This document shows positions 28,291-36,829 of a stretch of DNA of 64,000 bases, in pieces. Position 1 is the stretch's first letter, and each line of letters opens with the position of its first letter. The stretch is from CAADGN01 sp035443945 (GTDB taxonomy: Bacteria > Planctomycetota > Phycisphaerae > Phycisphaerales > UBA1924): the NCBI GenBank assembly GCA_035443945.1, contig DAOMNQ010000006.1, positions 10,155 through 74,154 of the forward strand, in the 5' to 3' direction. The notes under the pieces are model-generated. The model ran no database searches. It was not told the origin of the DNA and saw only the letters and a program-made list of their open reading frames with translations. Made by a program: the position numbers and the translations under genes.

Positions 28291-29121
28291 TCACTCCCTC
28301 ACCACCACCAGATCAAACACCGTCGGCAGCAGCATGAACGTGTCCGGGTCCGCCGACGCCTCTGCCCACGCACGCTCGAACGCCGCGCGCTCCGCCGCGC
28401 TCACGTACCCCATCTTCTCCAGCCGCGGCAGGAAACTCCGCCAGAACGAGTCCGGCCAGTGCCACATGCTCTCGCCCGGCCTCGCCAGCACCTTCGTCGG
28501 ACGCAGCAGTTCCACTCGGAACCCGTGCTCTCGGAACAGCCGCGGCAGCCTCGCCATCACGTCCGGGTCGCCCTTGCGGTCGAGCCAACTGCGCACCACC
28601 GCGCGGATCACACGGTCGAACGCCTCGCGCCGCGGCGCGAGCGTCAGCGACTGGTAGTTGAAGTAGTCCTGCACCGCGACTCGCCCGCCCGGGCGCACGA
28701 GCGTTGCCAGGCCGCGCACCACCGCTTCCGGGTCCGGCACGAAGCAGAGCACCCACCGCGCGTACACCAGGTCGAACGTCGCCTCGGGCAGGCCGACCGT
28801 GGCGAGGTCCGTCGCGTCGCCGACCCGGAAGTCCGTGTGCGACACGCCCAGCAGCGCGGCCCGCGCCCGGGCGAACTCGAGGAACGGCTCCGACTCGTCC
28901 ACGCCCACCACCGCCCCGCTCGCGCCGACAATCTGCGCCAGTTCCAGCGAGGCGTACCCCGGCCCGCACCCGACGTCCAGCACACGCATCCCCGGCCGGA
29001 TGCCCGCCGCCTGCCACAGCGCGTGGGCCGTGTCCGACCACAGGCGGTGCTGGAACCCCAGCCGGGCGAGTTCGGCCTCGTCCGTGCCGAGCACGTATTC
29101 GCGCCGTGTCGTGTCGCTCAC
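28291..29121 (-). CDS. Class I SAM-dependent methyltransferase
   Basis: 276 residues. The SAM-binding motif I is VLDVGCGPGYASLELAQ, followed by VVGVDESEPFLEFAR (acidic motif II), GDATDL and the DLVYARWVLCFVPDPEAVVR segment. Layout is that of UbiE/COQ5-like small-molecule methyltransferases; the substrate is unknown. Start GTG at 29121 gives VSDTTRREYVLG; its -10 candidate is 5 bases upstream. Divergent from the MFS gene, 75 bases apart. No partner genes of a known pathway adjoin it. Confidence 0.8.
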   Translation of the reverse strand: MSDTTRREYVLGTDEAELARLGFQHRLWSDTAHALWQAAGIRPGMRVLDVGCGPGYASLELAQIVGASGAVVGVDESEPFLEFARARAALLGVSHTDFRVGDATDLATVGLPEATFDLVYARWVLCFVPDPEAVVRGLATLVRPGGRVAVQDYFNYQSLTLAPRREAFDRVIRAVVRSWLDRKGDPDVMARLPRLFREHGFRVELLRPTKVLARPGESMWHWPDSFWRSFLPRLEKMGYVSAAERAAFERAWAEASADPDTFMLLPTVFDLVVVRE

Positions 29122-29126
29122 GCGGA

Positions 29127-29132
29127 ACCATA
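29127..29132 (-). promoter_or_regulatory. Candidate -10 box, leaderless start of the methyltransferase
   Basis: TATGGT on the minus strand, 5 bases before the GTG at 29121. Confidence 0.35.
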
Positions 29133-29196
29133 GGCGGAGGCGGCCCGATCTCCGCCCGGCTCTTGCCGCGGGCCGTCCGCCTGCGAACGCTTGGCC

Positions 29197-30624
29197 GTGA
29201 CCCGCGACGCACGCCCGCAGCACGACGCACGAACCGGCGCGTGGCGGGCGTGGGTCGAGCCGTGGGTTCAGTCGTGGGGGGGGTTCCATCCGGCGTCGAT
29301 GCCCGTCTATGCCCGGGCCAACTACCGACGCGAACTCCTGGCCGCCTTCTTCCTTCCCTTCCTGCTCGCCGTCGTGGACAGCGCGATCGTCGGCGTCGTC
29401 GTGAAGAACGCCTACGACGGCGCGGTCGCCCCCAAGACGCTCAACTTCGTCGTCGCCCTCCTCACCGCCTCGACCGCCTTCGCCAACATCGTCAGTTTCG
29501 CGTGGGTCCGCCTCAGCCACGGCGTGGACAAGGTCCGCTTCATCAACGCCCTCCAGGTCGCCATGATCGTCCTCGTCGCCCTCATCGCCCTTGCACCGCG
29601 CAGCGCGTCCGGGCTGTGGCTCGTCGTTGCCGCTGTCCTCGCCGCTCGATTCTGCTGGGCCGGCTTCATCACCCTCCGCTCCACGATCTGGCGGCAGAAC
29701 TACTCCCGCGCCGTCCGCGCCCGCGTCACCGGCAAACTCGCCACCGTGCAGGTGCTCACGCTCGCCTCGCTCGGCGTCGGTCTGGGCGTGGCCATGAACG
29801 CCGACCCGCGCGCCTTCCGGTTCCTCCTGCCGTTCGGCTGCGCCCTCTCCCTCGTCGGGGTCTGGGCCTGGGCGCGCATGCGCATCCGCGGCCACCGCGC
29901 GCTCCTGGCGGCGGAGCGGGCGAGCGCGGACGACGCCGACGCGCCCTCGCTCAACCCGGTCGCCATGGCGCGCCTGCTCGCGGGCGACCGCCTCTTCGCC
30001 GGCTACATGACCTGCATGATGCTCCTCGGCCTGGGCAACCTCATGCTCACGCCGCTCCTCGTGATCGCGGTGAAGGAGGAGTTCGGCATGGAGTACCTCG
30101 GCGGCATCGCCGTCACCAACTCCGTCCCGCTCGCCATGATGCCCCTGAGTATCCCTCTCTGGGCGCGCCTCCTCGACCGCGTCCACGTCGTCGTCTTCCG
30201 CACCGTGCACTCGTGGGTCTTCGTCGCCGCCTCCGCGCTCTTCCTCCTCAGCGTCGTCACCCATACCGTCTGGCTCCTCTACGCTGCGAGCGTCGTGCAG
30301 GGCCTCGCCTTCGGCGGGGGCGTGCTGGCGTGGAACCTCGGGCACCTCGACTTCGCCCCCCCCCACAGGGCCTCCCAATACATGGGCGTCCACGTCACGC
30401 TCACCGGTGTGCGCGGCCTGCTCGCACCCTTCATCGCCGTCGGCATCTACGAGACCGCGCGCGCCATCGACCCCGCCTACGGCGCGGCCGCCTTCGCCGC
30501 CTGCACCGCCTGCTGCATCGCCGGAGCCGTCGGCTTCAAACTCGTTGCACGCGCCTTCGGCGACGGCCGCGGCCGCCGCGAGGAGCCCGTCGAGACCGCG
30601 CCGCCGGCCCGCGTCACCGAATGA
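29197..30624 (+). CDS. MFS-type transporter
   Basis: About 475 residues with some twelve predicted membrane helices and a soluble N-terminus of 45 residues. Helices begin at FFLPFLLAVVDSAIVGVVVK; a cytoplasmic loop (about 235-255, Ala/Asp-rich) separates two halves. GYMTCMMLLGLGNLMLTPLL and GGVLAWNLGHLDFAP lie in the second half. Substrate not inferable. Start is ambiguous between GTG 29197 and TTG 29191; GTG is used. A TSUP-type gene follows 43 bases downstream on the same strand. Confidence 0.75.
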   Translation: MTRDARPQHDARTGAWRAWVEPWVQSWGGFHPASMPVYARANYRRELLAAFFLPFLLAVVDSAIVGVVVKNAYDGAVAPKTLNFVVALLTASTAFANIVSFAWVRLSHGVDKVRFINALQVAMIVLVALIALAPRSASGLWLVVAAVLAARFCWAGFITLRSTIWRQNYSRAVRARVTGKLATVQVLTLASLGVGLGVAMNADPRAFRFLLPFGCALSLVGVWAWARMRIRGHRALLAAERASADDADAPSLNPVAMARLLAGDRLFAGYMTCMMLLGLGNLMLTPLLVIAVKEEFGMEYLGGIAVTNSVPLAMMPLSIPLWARLLDRVHVVVFRTVHSWVFVAASALFLLSVVTHTVWLLYAASVVQGLAFGGGVLAWNLGHLDFAPPHRASQYMGVHVTLTGVRGLLAPFIAVGIYETARAIDPAYGAAAFAACTACCIAGAVGFKLVARAFGDGRGRREEPVETAPPARVTE

Positions 30625-30654
30625 CGCCGACGCTCAACGATCGTCCCGGACGAG

Positions 30655-30660
30655 TACGAT
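30655..30660 (+). promoter_or_regulatory. Candidate -10 box, leaderless start of the TSUP gene
   Basis: TACGAT, 7 bases, then ATG at 30668. It supports this second ATG rather than the one at 30662. Confidence 0.4.
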
Positions 30661-30667
30661 CATGCCC

Positions 30668-31393
30668 ATGTCGCCCGCGGAACTCGCGATGCTGATCGGC
30701 GCGGCCCTCGCGGCATCCACTGTTGCGGCGATCACCGGCACGGGCGGCGGGCTGATTCTCCTCCCCGCAATGACCCTGCTCTTTGGGTTGCGCGACGCGG
30801 TGCCCATGTTCGCCGTCGCGCAACTTGTCGGCAACCTCAGCCGCGTCATCCTGAATCGCCGTGAGGTCAGGTTGCCGGTGGTGGGATGGTTTGCGCTGGG
30901 AGCGCTGCCGATGGCAGTGCTGGGCGCGGTCGCCTTCGCCCGCGCGCCGGAAGCGGGGCTGGTGCGCGGCCTCGGCTCCTTTCTCATCATCTCCGTGATC
31001 GTTCGCCATGCGCAGAAGAAGCGATTGCGCACCTTCTCCCCCAGGTGGTTCACGCCGATCGGCGCCCTGTTCGCGTTCATCTCCGCGATCATCGGCACCG
31101 CCGGCCCGTTCATGGCCCCGTTCTTCCTCGCCTTCGGCCTCACGAAGGGCGCCTACATCGGCACCGAGGCGATGGCGACGCTCGCCATGCACGCGGGCAA
31201 GATTCCCACCTATTACATCACGGGCACGCTCTCGCACGTCGCGATCATGGTCGGACTCGCGCTCGGCCCCGTCATGATCCTCGGCTCGTGGCACGGCAAG
31301 CGCATCGTCGATCGCATCCCCGGGAGGTCGTTCGCGATCATGATAGACGCCGTGGTGCTGGCGTTCGGCGTCTTGTTCCTCCTGCGCGGTTGA
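30668..31393 (+). CDS. TauE/SafE-family (TSUP) anion exporter
   Basis: 241 residues, about eight membrane helices in two halves. The first half opens with AALAASTVAAITGTGGGLIL and the second with GALFAFISAIIGTAGPFMAP, the duplicated G-T/I-G-G helix start of the TSUP family. Members move sulphite, sulphonates or sulphide-like anions. The substrate here is unknown. ATG at 30668 is preferred over 30662 because of the -10 box. Confidence 0.85.
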   Translation: MSPAELAMLIGAALAASTVAAITGTGGGLILLPAMTLLFGLRDAVPMFAVAQLVGNLSRVILNRREVRLPVVGWFALGALPMAVLGAVAFARAPEAGLVRGLGSFLIISVIVRHAQKKRLRTFSPRWFTPIGALFAFISAIIGTAGPFMAPFFLAFGLTKGAYIGTEAMATLAMHAGKIPTYYITGTLSHVAIMVGLALGPVMILGSWHGKRIVDRIPGRSFAIMIDAVVLAFGVLFLLRG

Positions 31394-31514
31394 ACAACGC
31401 GCGAACCAGCCCGCACCCCGACGCACGATCCACCCCTCCCCGCGCCCCGCTCGATGACGCCGCGCCGAACGCACGACCCCCGCCATTCCCCGGCCGCCCG
31501 CCACGCGCCCCTCG

Positions 31515-31520
31515 TACAAT
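31515..31520 (+). promoter_or_regulatory. Candidate -10 box, leaderless start of the AlkD-like gene
   Basis: TACAAT, six C, then ATG at 31527. A good -10 match with no ribosome-binding site. Confidence 0.5.
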
Positions 31521-31526
31521 CCCCCC

Positions 31527-32255
31527 ATGACCGCCAAGGAAATCCTCGCACAACTCGAGTCCCTCGGCGACGATGCCCGCCGCAGGCACAACGCGAAGAC
31601 CGGGCCGGACGGCATCCCCGGCATCCCGCCCGACAGGCAATTCGGCGTCAAGACCGGCGACATCCGCAAACTCGCGAAGAAGATCAAGACCGATCACGAC
31701 CTCGCGCTGGAACTCTGGAAGACCGGCAACGTCGATGCCCAACTGCTGGCGATCCTCGCCATGGACCCGAAGCGACTCTCGACCGCGCAACTCGACTCGA
31801 TGGTCCGCGAGGCGCGCTTCGCATGGGTGGCCGAGTGGCTCCAGTCGTACATCATCAAGAACCGACCCGCCGCCGAGAGGGAGGCGCTCCGCGAGAAGTG
31901 GATGAGCAAGAGCGAGAAGGACGCCTGGGCCGCCCGCGCCGGCTGGCACCTCACCGCGTCGATCATCAACAACGGCGGAACGAGCCGCGACCGTAAGGGA
32001 GCGGACGACCACACCCTCGATCTTGATGCACTCCTCGACCGCATCGAGAAGGAGATGCCCAAAGCCCCGCCGGAAACGAAATGGACGATGAATAGCACGC
32101 TCGGCGCGATCGGCATCCACCACCCTGCGCACCGCAAGCGCGCCCTCGCCATCGGCGAGAAGATCGGCCTCTACAAGGACTGGCCCGTCTCCAAGGGCTG
32201 CACAATCCCCTACGTGCCGGTGTGGGTCGAGGAGATGGTGAAGCAGCAGGCGTGA
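31527..32255 (+). CDS. AlkD-like DNA alkylation repair HEAT-repeat protein
   Basis: 242 residues. Helical HEAT-like repeats with FGVKTGDIRKLAKKIK, ALELWKTGNVDAQLLAILAM and WVAEWLQSYIIK resemble AlkD, a DNA glycosylase fold that removes alkylated bases without flipping them. C-terminal part KWTMNSTLGAIGIHHPAHRK agrees with the family. Between the third and later repeats lies an inserted stretch, GGTSRDRKGADDHT, not typical of homologues and encoded by a short repeat (31982-32004). The reading frame continues through it. It is followed 76 bases later by a YdeI-like gene. Confidence 0.8.
   Translation: MTAKEILAQLESLGDDARRRHNAKTGPDGIPGIPPDRQFGVKTGDIRKLAKKIKTDHDLALELWKTGNVDAQLLAILAMDPKRLSTAQLDSMVREARFAWVAEWLQSYIIKNRPAAEREALREKWMSKSEKDAWAARAGWHLTASIINNGGTSRDRKGADDHTLDLDALLDRIEKEMPKAPPETKWTMNSTLGAIGIHHPAHRKRALAIGEKIGLYKDWPVSKGCTIPYVPVWVEEMVKQQA
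31982..32004 (+). repeat. REP-like sequence inside the AlkD-like gene
   Basis: The 23 bases encode SRDRKGAD in frame. I recall this as a motif scattered in planctomycete genomes, usually between genes; no second copy occurs in this window, so this is recall, not a match in the data. Confidence 0.4.
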
Positions 32256-32331
32256 CGGAAGGGTCGGTGCGGGCCTCGGTGCCCGCACGCCGCCCCTTCG
32301 CGATGCCAACACGAAATCCAGCACGAGAACG

Positions 32332-32907
32332 ATGGCCAAAGCCGTTCACACAATCCGTTGTCGCGCCGAACTTCTCAGGCCGGCTGCCCCCGATGGGCGG
32401 AAGCGCCCCTCGTGGTCGTTTCTGTCTCTCCCGAAGCAGGCCAGTGCGAAGTTGCCGTCGCGCGGGCAGGTGACCTTCGAAGGCACGCTCAACGGCGCTG
32501 CCGTCCGAACTACACTCGAGCCGGACGGCCGCGGCGGCCACTGGCTCAAGGTGGACAGGAGCCTGCGCGAGGCGGCGGGTGCGAAAGTCGGCAGCGCCGT
32601 CACGCTGGAGATCACGCCGATTCCCCCCGATCGCGAGCCTGAGCCGAGGGTGCCGTCCGATCTGCGGAAGGCGCTCGCTTCGGCCCCGGCGAAGGCGAAA
32701 GCGGCGTGGAAGGACATCACGCCCGTCGCCCGGCGAGACTGGATTCAGTGGATCGTCTCCGCGAAACAGGCGGAGACTCGCGCTCGCCGCATCAGCAACG
32801 CCTGCGACATGCTCGCCAAAGGCAAGCGACGCCCGTGCTGCTTCGATCGTTCCGGGATGTACGGCAAAGGCCTCGGTTGCCCCATCGCGGAAGAGTCCCG
32901 ACCGTAG
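32332..32907 (+). CDS. YdeI/OmpD-associated (DUF1905) protein
   Basis: 191 residues. The N-terminal half (about 30-95, VTFEGTLNGAAVRTTLEPDG, then GHWLKVDRSLREAAGAKVG) is a DUF1905 beta-barrel. The C-terminal half (PSDLRKALASAPAKAKAAWK and ARRDWIQWIVSAKQAETRAR) is the YdeI helical segment linked in E. coli to bacteriocin protection. Its molecular role is unknown. Same strand as the AlkD-like gene, 76 bases downstream. Confidence 0.75.
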   Translation: MAKAVHTIRCRAELLRPAAPDGRKRPSWSFLSLPKQASAKLPSRGQVTFEGTLNGAAVRTTLEPDGRGGHWLKVDRSLREAAGAKVGSAVTLEITPIPPDREPEPRVPSDLRKALASAPAKAKAAWKDITPVARRDWIQWIVSAKQAETRARRISNACDMLAKGKRRPCCFDRSGMYGKGLGCPIAEESRP

Positions 32908-33109
32908 CGCTCACGCTGGACGGCGCGGGTTGAGGCGGCACCTGCCCGGTGCCGGTCCTTCCGGAGCGGTCACCGTTTCACCGAGAACCGTTTGGCGATC
33001 TCGATGAGTCGTCGTTGCGACGAATGCCCAGCGCACAGACGTCGGCTCAGAGCAGCCGTCTTCGGTGGCACATCGTCGGTGGCATAGTGGCGATGGCACG
33101 ACAGAGGAA

Positions 33110-33619
33110 TCAATCCGCGACCTTGTGCTTCTCCACGAGTTCGAGCAGTCCCTCCGCCACCTCGTTCGGCACCTGGAACGTCAGGTTGTACTGCGCGATC
33201 CGCCACCGCCCGCCGCTCAGCGCGAGCACGCCCGTCCCCCGCAGGTCGCCGTACGTCTCGTTGCGGACCACCTCATCGAACCACGCCACCTGCCCGCACG
33301 GCCCGAGCGTCACGTGCCGCTCGACGGCGTGATACGTCCACGCCGAGTCCCGCTCGAAGTACGGCGCGGCCCACGCACGGAACTCCTCCACCGTCCAGCG
33401 TTCCGTCGGGTCAGTCCCGAGAAACACCGCATCCGCCGTGAAGTGACCGAAGTACCGCGCGGCGTCCGCCTTCGCCGCGGCGTCGTGGAAGTCGTCCAGC
33501 GTCTCAGCGATGACCTCGTCCATCGGCCGCCCGATCAGGCGCTGCGGCCGCTCCGGCTGCAAGGCGAACGCGGACAGCGCGACCGCAGCAAGAGCGACGA
33601 CAAGGATGAGATTGCGCAT
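33110..33619 (-). CDS. Exported SnoaL/NTF2-like protein
   Basis: 169 residues. Signal peptide MRNLILVVALAAVALSAFAL is followed by an NTF2-like cone fold (DVIAETLDDFHDAAAKADAA, HFTADAVFLGTDPTERWTVE, YHAVERHVTLGPCGQVAWFD, GRWRIAQYNLTF). Such SnoaL-like domains are often called DUF4440 or limit substrate binding; no catalytic site is assigned here. ATG at 33619 has a strong Shine-Dalgarno sequence (GGAGG). Confidence 0.75.
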   Translation of the reverse strand: MRNLILVVALAAVALSAFALQPERPQRLIGRPMDEVIAETLDDFHDAAAKADAARYFGHFTADAVFLGTDPTERWTVEEFRAWAAPYFERDSAWTYHAVERHVTLGPCGQVAWFDEVVRNETYGDLRGTGVLALSGGRWRIAQYNLTFQVPNEVAEGLLELVEKHKVAD

Positions 33620-33650
33620 GGGAACCTCCGATTGGCGTACCTGCACGGGA

Positions 33651-33786
33651 GAGCCTATCCCGTAACCTCGGAGAACCGATCTCACCACAGAGGCACAGAG
33701 AGCGCCGAGGCAGAAACTCTTGGTATTCCTCTCGGTGCCCTCCGTGCCTCTGTGGTGAATCTCGCGTTTTGGGATCGGCTCGAGTG
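33651..33786. repeat. 136-bp palindromic repeat element, copy 2
   Basis: It has the same length and order as copy 1 at 24011-24146, in the same orientation. Nearly all differences fall in the central loop (about 33714-33731), while both arm pairs are kept. It lies between the SnoaL-like gene start and the terminator of the small gene on its right. Confidence 0.85.
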
Positions 33787-33787
33787 C

Positions 33788-33816
33788 AAAAAGGCGGGGC
33801 CAGGAAAGGCCCCGCC
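33788..33816 (-). terminator. Rho-independent terminator of the small gene at 33868
   Basis: On the minus strand GGCGGGGCC pairs with GGCCCCGCC around a TTTCCT loop, followed by TTTTT. It lies 50 bases past the stop at 33868. Confidence 0.8.
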
Positions 33817-33867
33817 CCGGAGAGTACGACGAAGAAGGAGGAGAGAGTGCGGGAACCGAGGACCGGG

Positions 33868-34110
33868 TCAGGCCTTGGTCTTGGCTCGGAACTCGAGGTA
33901 CCCCATCCGGACGAGGAAGGCCGTCGCCTCCTCGACCTCGGCGCGGCTGAACGGCACGAGGCACGCGGGCTGGTCCGGGGTTCCCATCAGGTCCACCGGA
34001 CGCGGGCAACGCCCCGTGAGCCGGTCGGCGACCTCGGTCAGGGCCTTGATCACGGCCTCGGAGGCCTCGAAGAGCCGTTCGGAATCGATTCTCTCGAAGT
34101 ACTCGTTCAT
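33868..34110 (-). CDS. Small hypothetical protein
   Basis: 80 residues, soluble and acidic. It opens MNEYFERIDSERLFEASEAV, has LVPFSRAEVEEATAFLVRM and ends FRAKTKA. I do not recognise it. A gene is supported by the start with GGGAG upstream, the uninterrupted frame, amphipathic helix patterns and a clear terminator downstream. Confidence 0.6.
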   Translation of the reverse strand: MNEYFERIDSERLFEASEAVIKALTEVADRLTGRCPRPVDLMGTPDQPACLVPFSRAEVEEATAFLVRMGYLEFRAKTKA

Positions 34111-34289
34111 GGCTGCGCTCCCGATACGTTGATCGCTTTCCGGGGTTTCTGGTTTCGGCGTTTCCCGCCGATCCTCTGCTTCTTCAAGCGGGGTTCGGGT
34201 CCGTCGCTCACGCCCGAGGGCGCGAAGTCTGCGCGATCCCGCACAAGCCCAGGCGACCCGCCCCGTTTGCCACCGGAGGGCCGCCCGCC

Positions 34290-34295
34290 GATACT
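34290..34295 (+). promoter_or_regulatory. Candidate -10 box, leaderless start of the lipoprotein gene
   Basis: GATACT, 6 bases, then ATG at 34302. No Shine-Dalgarno sequence. Confidence 0.4.
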
Positions 34296-34301
34296 GCCCC
34301 C

Positions 34302-35786
34302 ATGCTCCACCACGCCCGAACCGCCCTCCCGTGGACCCTCGCCGCCTGCCTCCTGGCCTCTGCCGGCTGCAACTCCGCCGACAACGGCAGCCCGAGCCTG
34401 CTCGCCCCGGCCCCGCGCACGCCCGCGACTCAACTCGCGGTCACCCTCGACGGCAGCATCGACGAGTGGCCCGCCGACAAGGCCGTCCTCGCCGACGCCC
34501 ACTACCTCTACCTGCGACTCGCGGTCGAGGGCACGACCCGCGCCATCCAGGCCTCGCACGAGTCGCTCACCATCCTGCTCGACGTGGACGCCGACGCAGC
34601 CACGGGCACGCGCATCGACGAGCCGGCCAACTCCCTCGGCGTCGACCTCGAAGTCCGCTTCTCGCCTCGACGCGACGACGGCTCACCCGGCCGGGGCGTC
34701 TCCGTCGTCGCGCACACCCCCGACGGCCCGCGCACCCTCTCCCACGCCGACCTCGATCTGCTCGTCGCGCCCACGCACGCCGCCGAGTGGTACGAACTCC
34801 GCCTCAGCCGCATCCTCCCCGACGGCCTGCCCCGCGCGGGCCTCGCATCCGACGGCCGAGCATCGGGCATGATCGTCCTCCACGACGCGGGAGGACAGGT
34901 CGCCGGATGGTCCGACCCCTTCACCGTCGCGCTTGCGCCCGCCGCACGCGAGCCGCACCTCGGCGATGCCGACCTCCCCCGCAAGCCCCGCGGCGCCGTC
35001 CGCATCGTCTCGTGGAACGTCGAGCACGCCGCGCCCATGCGCAACGCCGGTCCCTTCGCCAACGCCATCCTCGCCCTCGAACCGGACGTCGTGCTCGTGC
35101 AGGAATGGACGCTCGAAACACCCGGCCAACTCCGCGGCTGGTTCACAGCCTCGCTGCCCGCCTCCGACGGCCGCCCCTGGCACACGCACCTCGGCGACGG
35201 CTGGGGCGTCGCCATCGTCTCCAAGCACCCGCTCGAACCGCTCGGCCCGACGCGACTCGAACTCCCGGGGCATGAGGCTCCCGTGCGCTTCATCGGCGCG
35301 ATCGCGCACACGCCCTCCGGCCCCGTCGCCCTGGCCTCGATTCACCTCAAGTGCTGCGGCGGCGCGGACGGCCCAGAAGACGCCCAGCGCAACGCCGAGG
35401 CCCGCCTTATCAACGCCACCCTCGCCGACGCCCTGACCGGCGTGCAGCACGGCGCGCTCGTCATCGCCGGGGATGTCAACCTCGTCGGCCGCCGCAAGCC
35501 CCTGGACACGCTCGCGGCCGGGCTGGCCTCGGGGGGGGGGAACCTCGCTATCGCCGCGCCCCGCGTCCTCGGCGACGCCGCCTACTACACATGGAGCGAT
35601 CCCGGAACCGAGTTCTCCCCCGGACGACTCGACTTCGCCCTCGTCGGCGGCGGACGAATCGTCAACGCCTTCGTGCTCGACACCGCACGCCTCTCCGACG
35701 CCGCCCTCGAGCGCATCGGACTCGACCGCACGGACACCGCCGCCAGCGACCACCGTCCGCTTGTCATCGACGTGATGCCGCGGTGA
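34302..35786 (+). CDS. Lipoprotein with endonuclease/exonuclease/phosphatase domain
   Basis: 494 residues. A lipobox LASAGC with lipidated C23 follows the signal helix. Residues 45-215 look like a beta-sandwich (substrate-binding, DOMON/CBM9-like: TLDGSIDEWPADKAVLADAH). Residues 235-494 are an endonuclease/exonuclease/phosphatase fold: IVSWNVEHAAPM, VLVQEW (metal-binding Glu), VIAGDVNLVG, FSPGRLDFALV and ASDHRPLVIDV (catalytic His). It probably cleaves phosphodiester or phosphomonoester bonds outside the cytoplasm; substrate unknown. Convergent with rnc, with a short palindrome between. Confidence 0.85.
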   Translation: MLHHARTALPWTLAACLLASAGCNSADNGSPSLLAPAPRTPATQLAVTLDGSIDEWPADKAVLADAHYLYLRLAVEGTTRAIQASHESLTILLDVDADAATGTRIDEPANSLGVDLEVRFSPRRDDGSPGRGVSVVAHTPDGPRTLSHADLDLLVAPTHAAEWYELRLSRILPDGLPRAGLASDGRASGMIVLHDAGGQVAGWSDPFTVALAPAAREPHLGDADLPRKPRGAVRIVSWNVEHAAPMRNAGPFANAILALEPDVVLVQEWTLETPGQLRGWFTASLPASDGRPWHTHLGDGWGVAIVSKHPLEPLGPTRLELPGHEAPVRFIGAIAHTPSGPVALASIHLKCCGGADGPEDAQRNAEARLINATLADALTGVQHGALVIAGDVNLVGRRKPLDTLAAGLASGGGNLAIAAPRVLGDAAYYTWSDPGTEFSPGRLDFALVGGGRIVNAFVLDTARLSDAALERIGLDRTDTAASDHRPLVIDVMPR

Positions 35787-35796
35787 GCGGAGTCGG

Positions 35797-35822
35797 TGCA
35801 GGCGGGACGCCTGTGCCACCGC
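35797..35822. repeat. Short palindromic repeat, copy 2
   Basis: Inverted copy of the palindrome at 25892-25919 (GGCACAGGCG and its complement). It fills the gap between the stops of the lipoprotein gene and rnc, and may end transcription from both sides. Confidence 0.7.
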
Positions 35823-35824
35823 GG

Positions 35825-36559
35825 CTACTTCGGCGCGCCCACACCTTCCACGATCCGGACCTCGCCCTCGCCATCCTCCACCGCAACTCCCAGCGCGCGC
35901 AGCGCCAGCAGCGCGGCCTGCTGCTCCGCCTGCTTCTTGCTCTGCCCCCACGCAGGCTCGAAACGCCTCGAATCGATCTCCACGCACACCTTGAACGCCT
36001 TGGCGTGGTCCGGACCCTTCTCGTCCAGCGTCCGATACACCGGCGTCCCCTCGAAACGCTGCTGCGCGTGCTGCTGCAGCACGCTCTTGAAGTTCTGCTG
36101 GTGACCGCTCTGCGCCGCACGCTCGATAATCGGGTCGATGTGCGGCCCGATGAACGCCGCCGCCGCCTCGTACCCGGCGTCCACGTACACCGCGCCGATC
36201 ACCGACTCAAGCACCGCCGCCGCCAGCGACGGCGGCTGCGTGGACGACTGCATCCCCTTGCCGAGAATGAGCAGGTCCTGCAAGCCCATCGCGCGAGCGA
36301 TCTGCGTGCACGCCCGGCGCGACACCGCCGCCGACTTGATCTTCGTCATCTCCCCTTCGAGCAGGTTCGGGAATCGCCGGAAGATGCGCTCGCAAGCCAC
36401 CATCCCCAGCACCGCGTCGCCGAGGAACTCCAGCCGCTCGTTCGACTCCACCCGTGATTCCGCCACCGAAGCGTGCGTCAGCGCGAGGCCCAACAGCCCC
36501 GGGTCGCGGAACCGGTGCCCGATCACGGCTTCAGCGCGGGCGCGGTGGGCTTCGTCCAT
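35825..36559 (-). CDS. rnc: Ribonuclease III
   Basis: 244 residues. It cuts double-stranded RNA, notably rRNA precursors. The catalytic domain has the signature NERLEFLGDAVLGMV (metal-binding Glu and Asp) near residue 40, and AAVLESVIGAVYVDAGYE supplies the last acidic ligands. A C-terminal dsRNA-binding domain (from about 155, FKSVLQQHAQQRFEGTPVYR to KKQAEQQAALLALRAL) completes it. The ATG at 36559 (MDEAHRARAE) is the first compatible with homologues; longer starts run into unrelated sequence. Confidence 0.95.
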   Translation of the reverse strand: MDEAHRARAEAVIGHRFRDPGLLGLALTHASVAESRVESNERLEFLGDAVLGMVACERIFRRFPNLLEGEMTKIKSAAVSRRACTQIARAMGLQDLLILGKGMQSSTQPPSLAAAVLESVIGAVYVDAGYEAAAAFIGPHIDPIIERAAQSGHQQNFKSVLQQHAQQRFEGTPVYRTLDEKGPDHAKAFKVCVEIDSRRFEPAWGQSKKQAEQQAALLALRALGVAVEDGEGEVRIVEGVGAPK

Positions 36560-36786
36560 GGTCGCGGGGCGCCGGGGCGCGGGTTCGCGCCGGCGAGGCC
36601 GGTCCTTTCGGAGTCGCCACGGACGCGAACGCTCGCCGCCAGGCCGCCTCCACCGGCGTCCAGGCCGCGGGCGCACACGCCCGATGCGGGCGGGGTCGCC
36701 CCGCCGGACCCAGTCTACGAAACGGGCATGGCTGCACCAAGCCTCTCGCGCCGGATTCGCCTCTGGCCGGGGCTGATCTGAGGGCC

Positions 36787-36792
36787 TATATT
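36787..36792 (+). promoter_or_regulatory. Candidate -10 box of rpmH
   Basis: TATATT 37 bases before the ATG at 36830; the intervening leader contains the Shine-Dalgarno sequence GGAGG. No good -35 box. Confidence 0.4.
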
Positions 36793-36829
36793 CCTCCCCC
36801 ACGGGCAAGGCCCGGTCGCGGAGGTTTCC

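Noticed and set aside
32953..36615. A weak shared string like CCGGTCCTTTCGGAG near 32955 and 36600
   Set aside because: It is short, with mismatches, and expected by chance in this composition; not enough to call a repeat.
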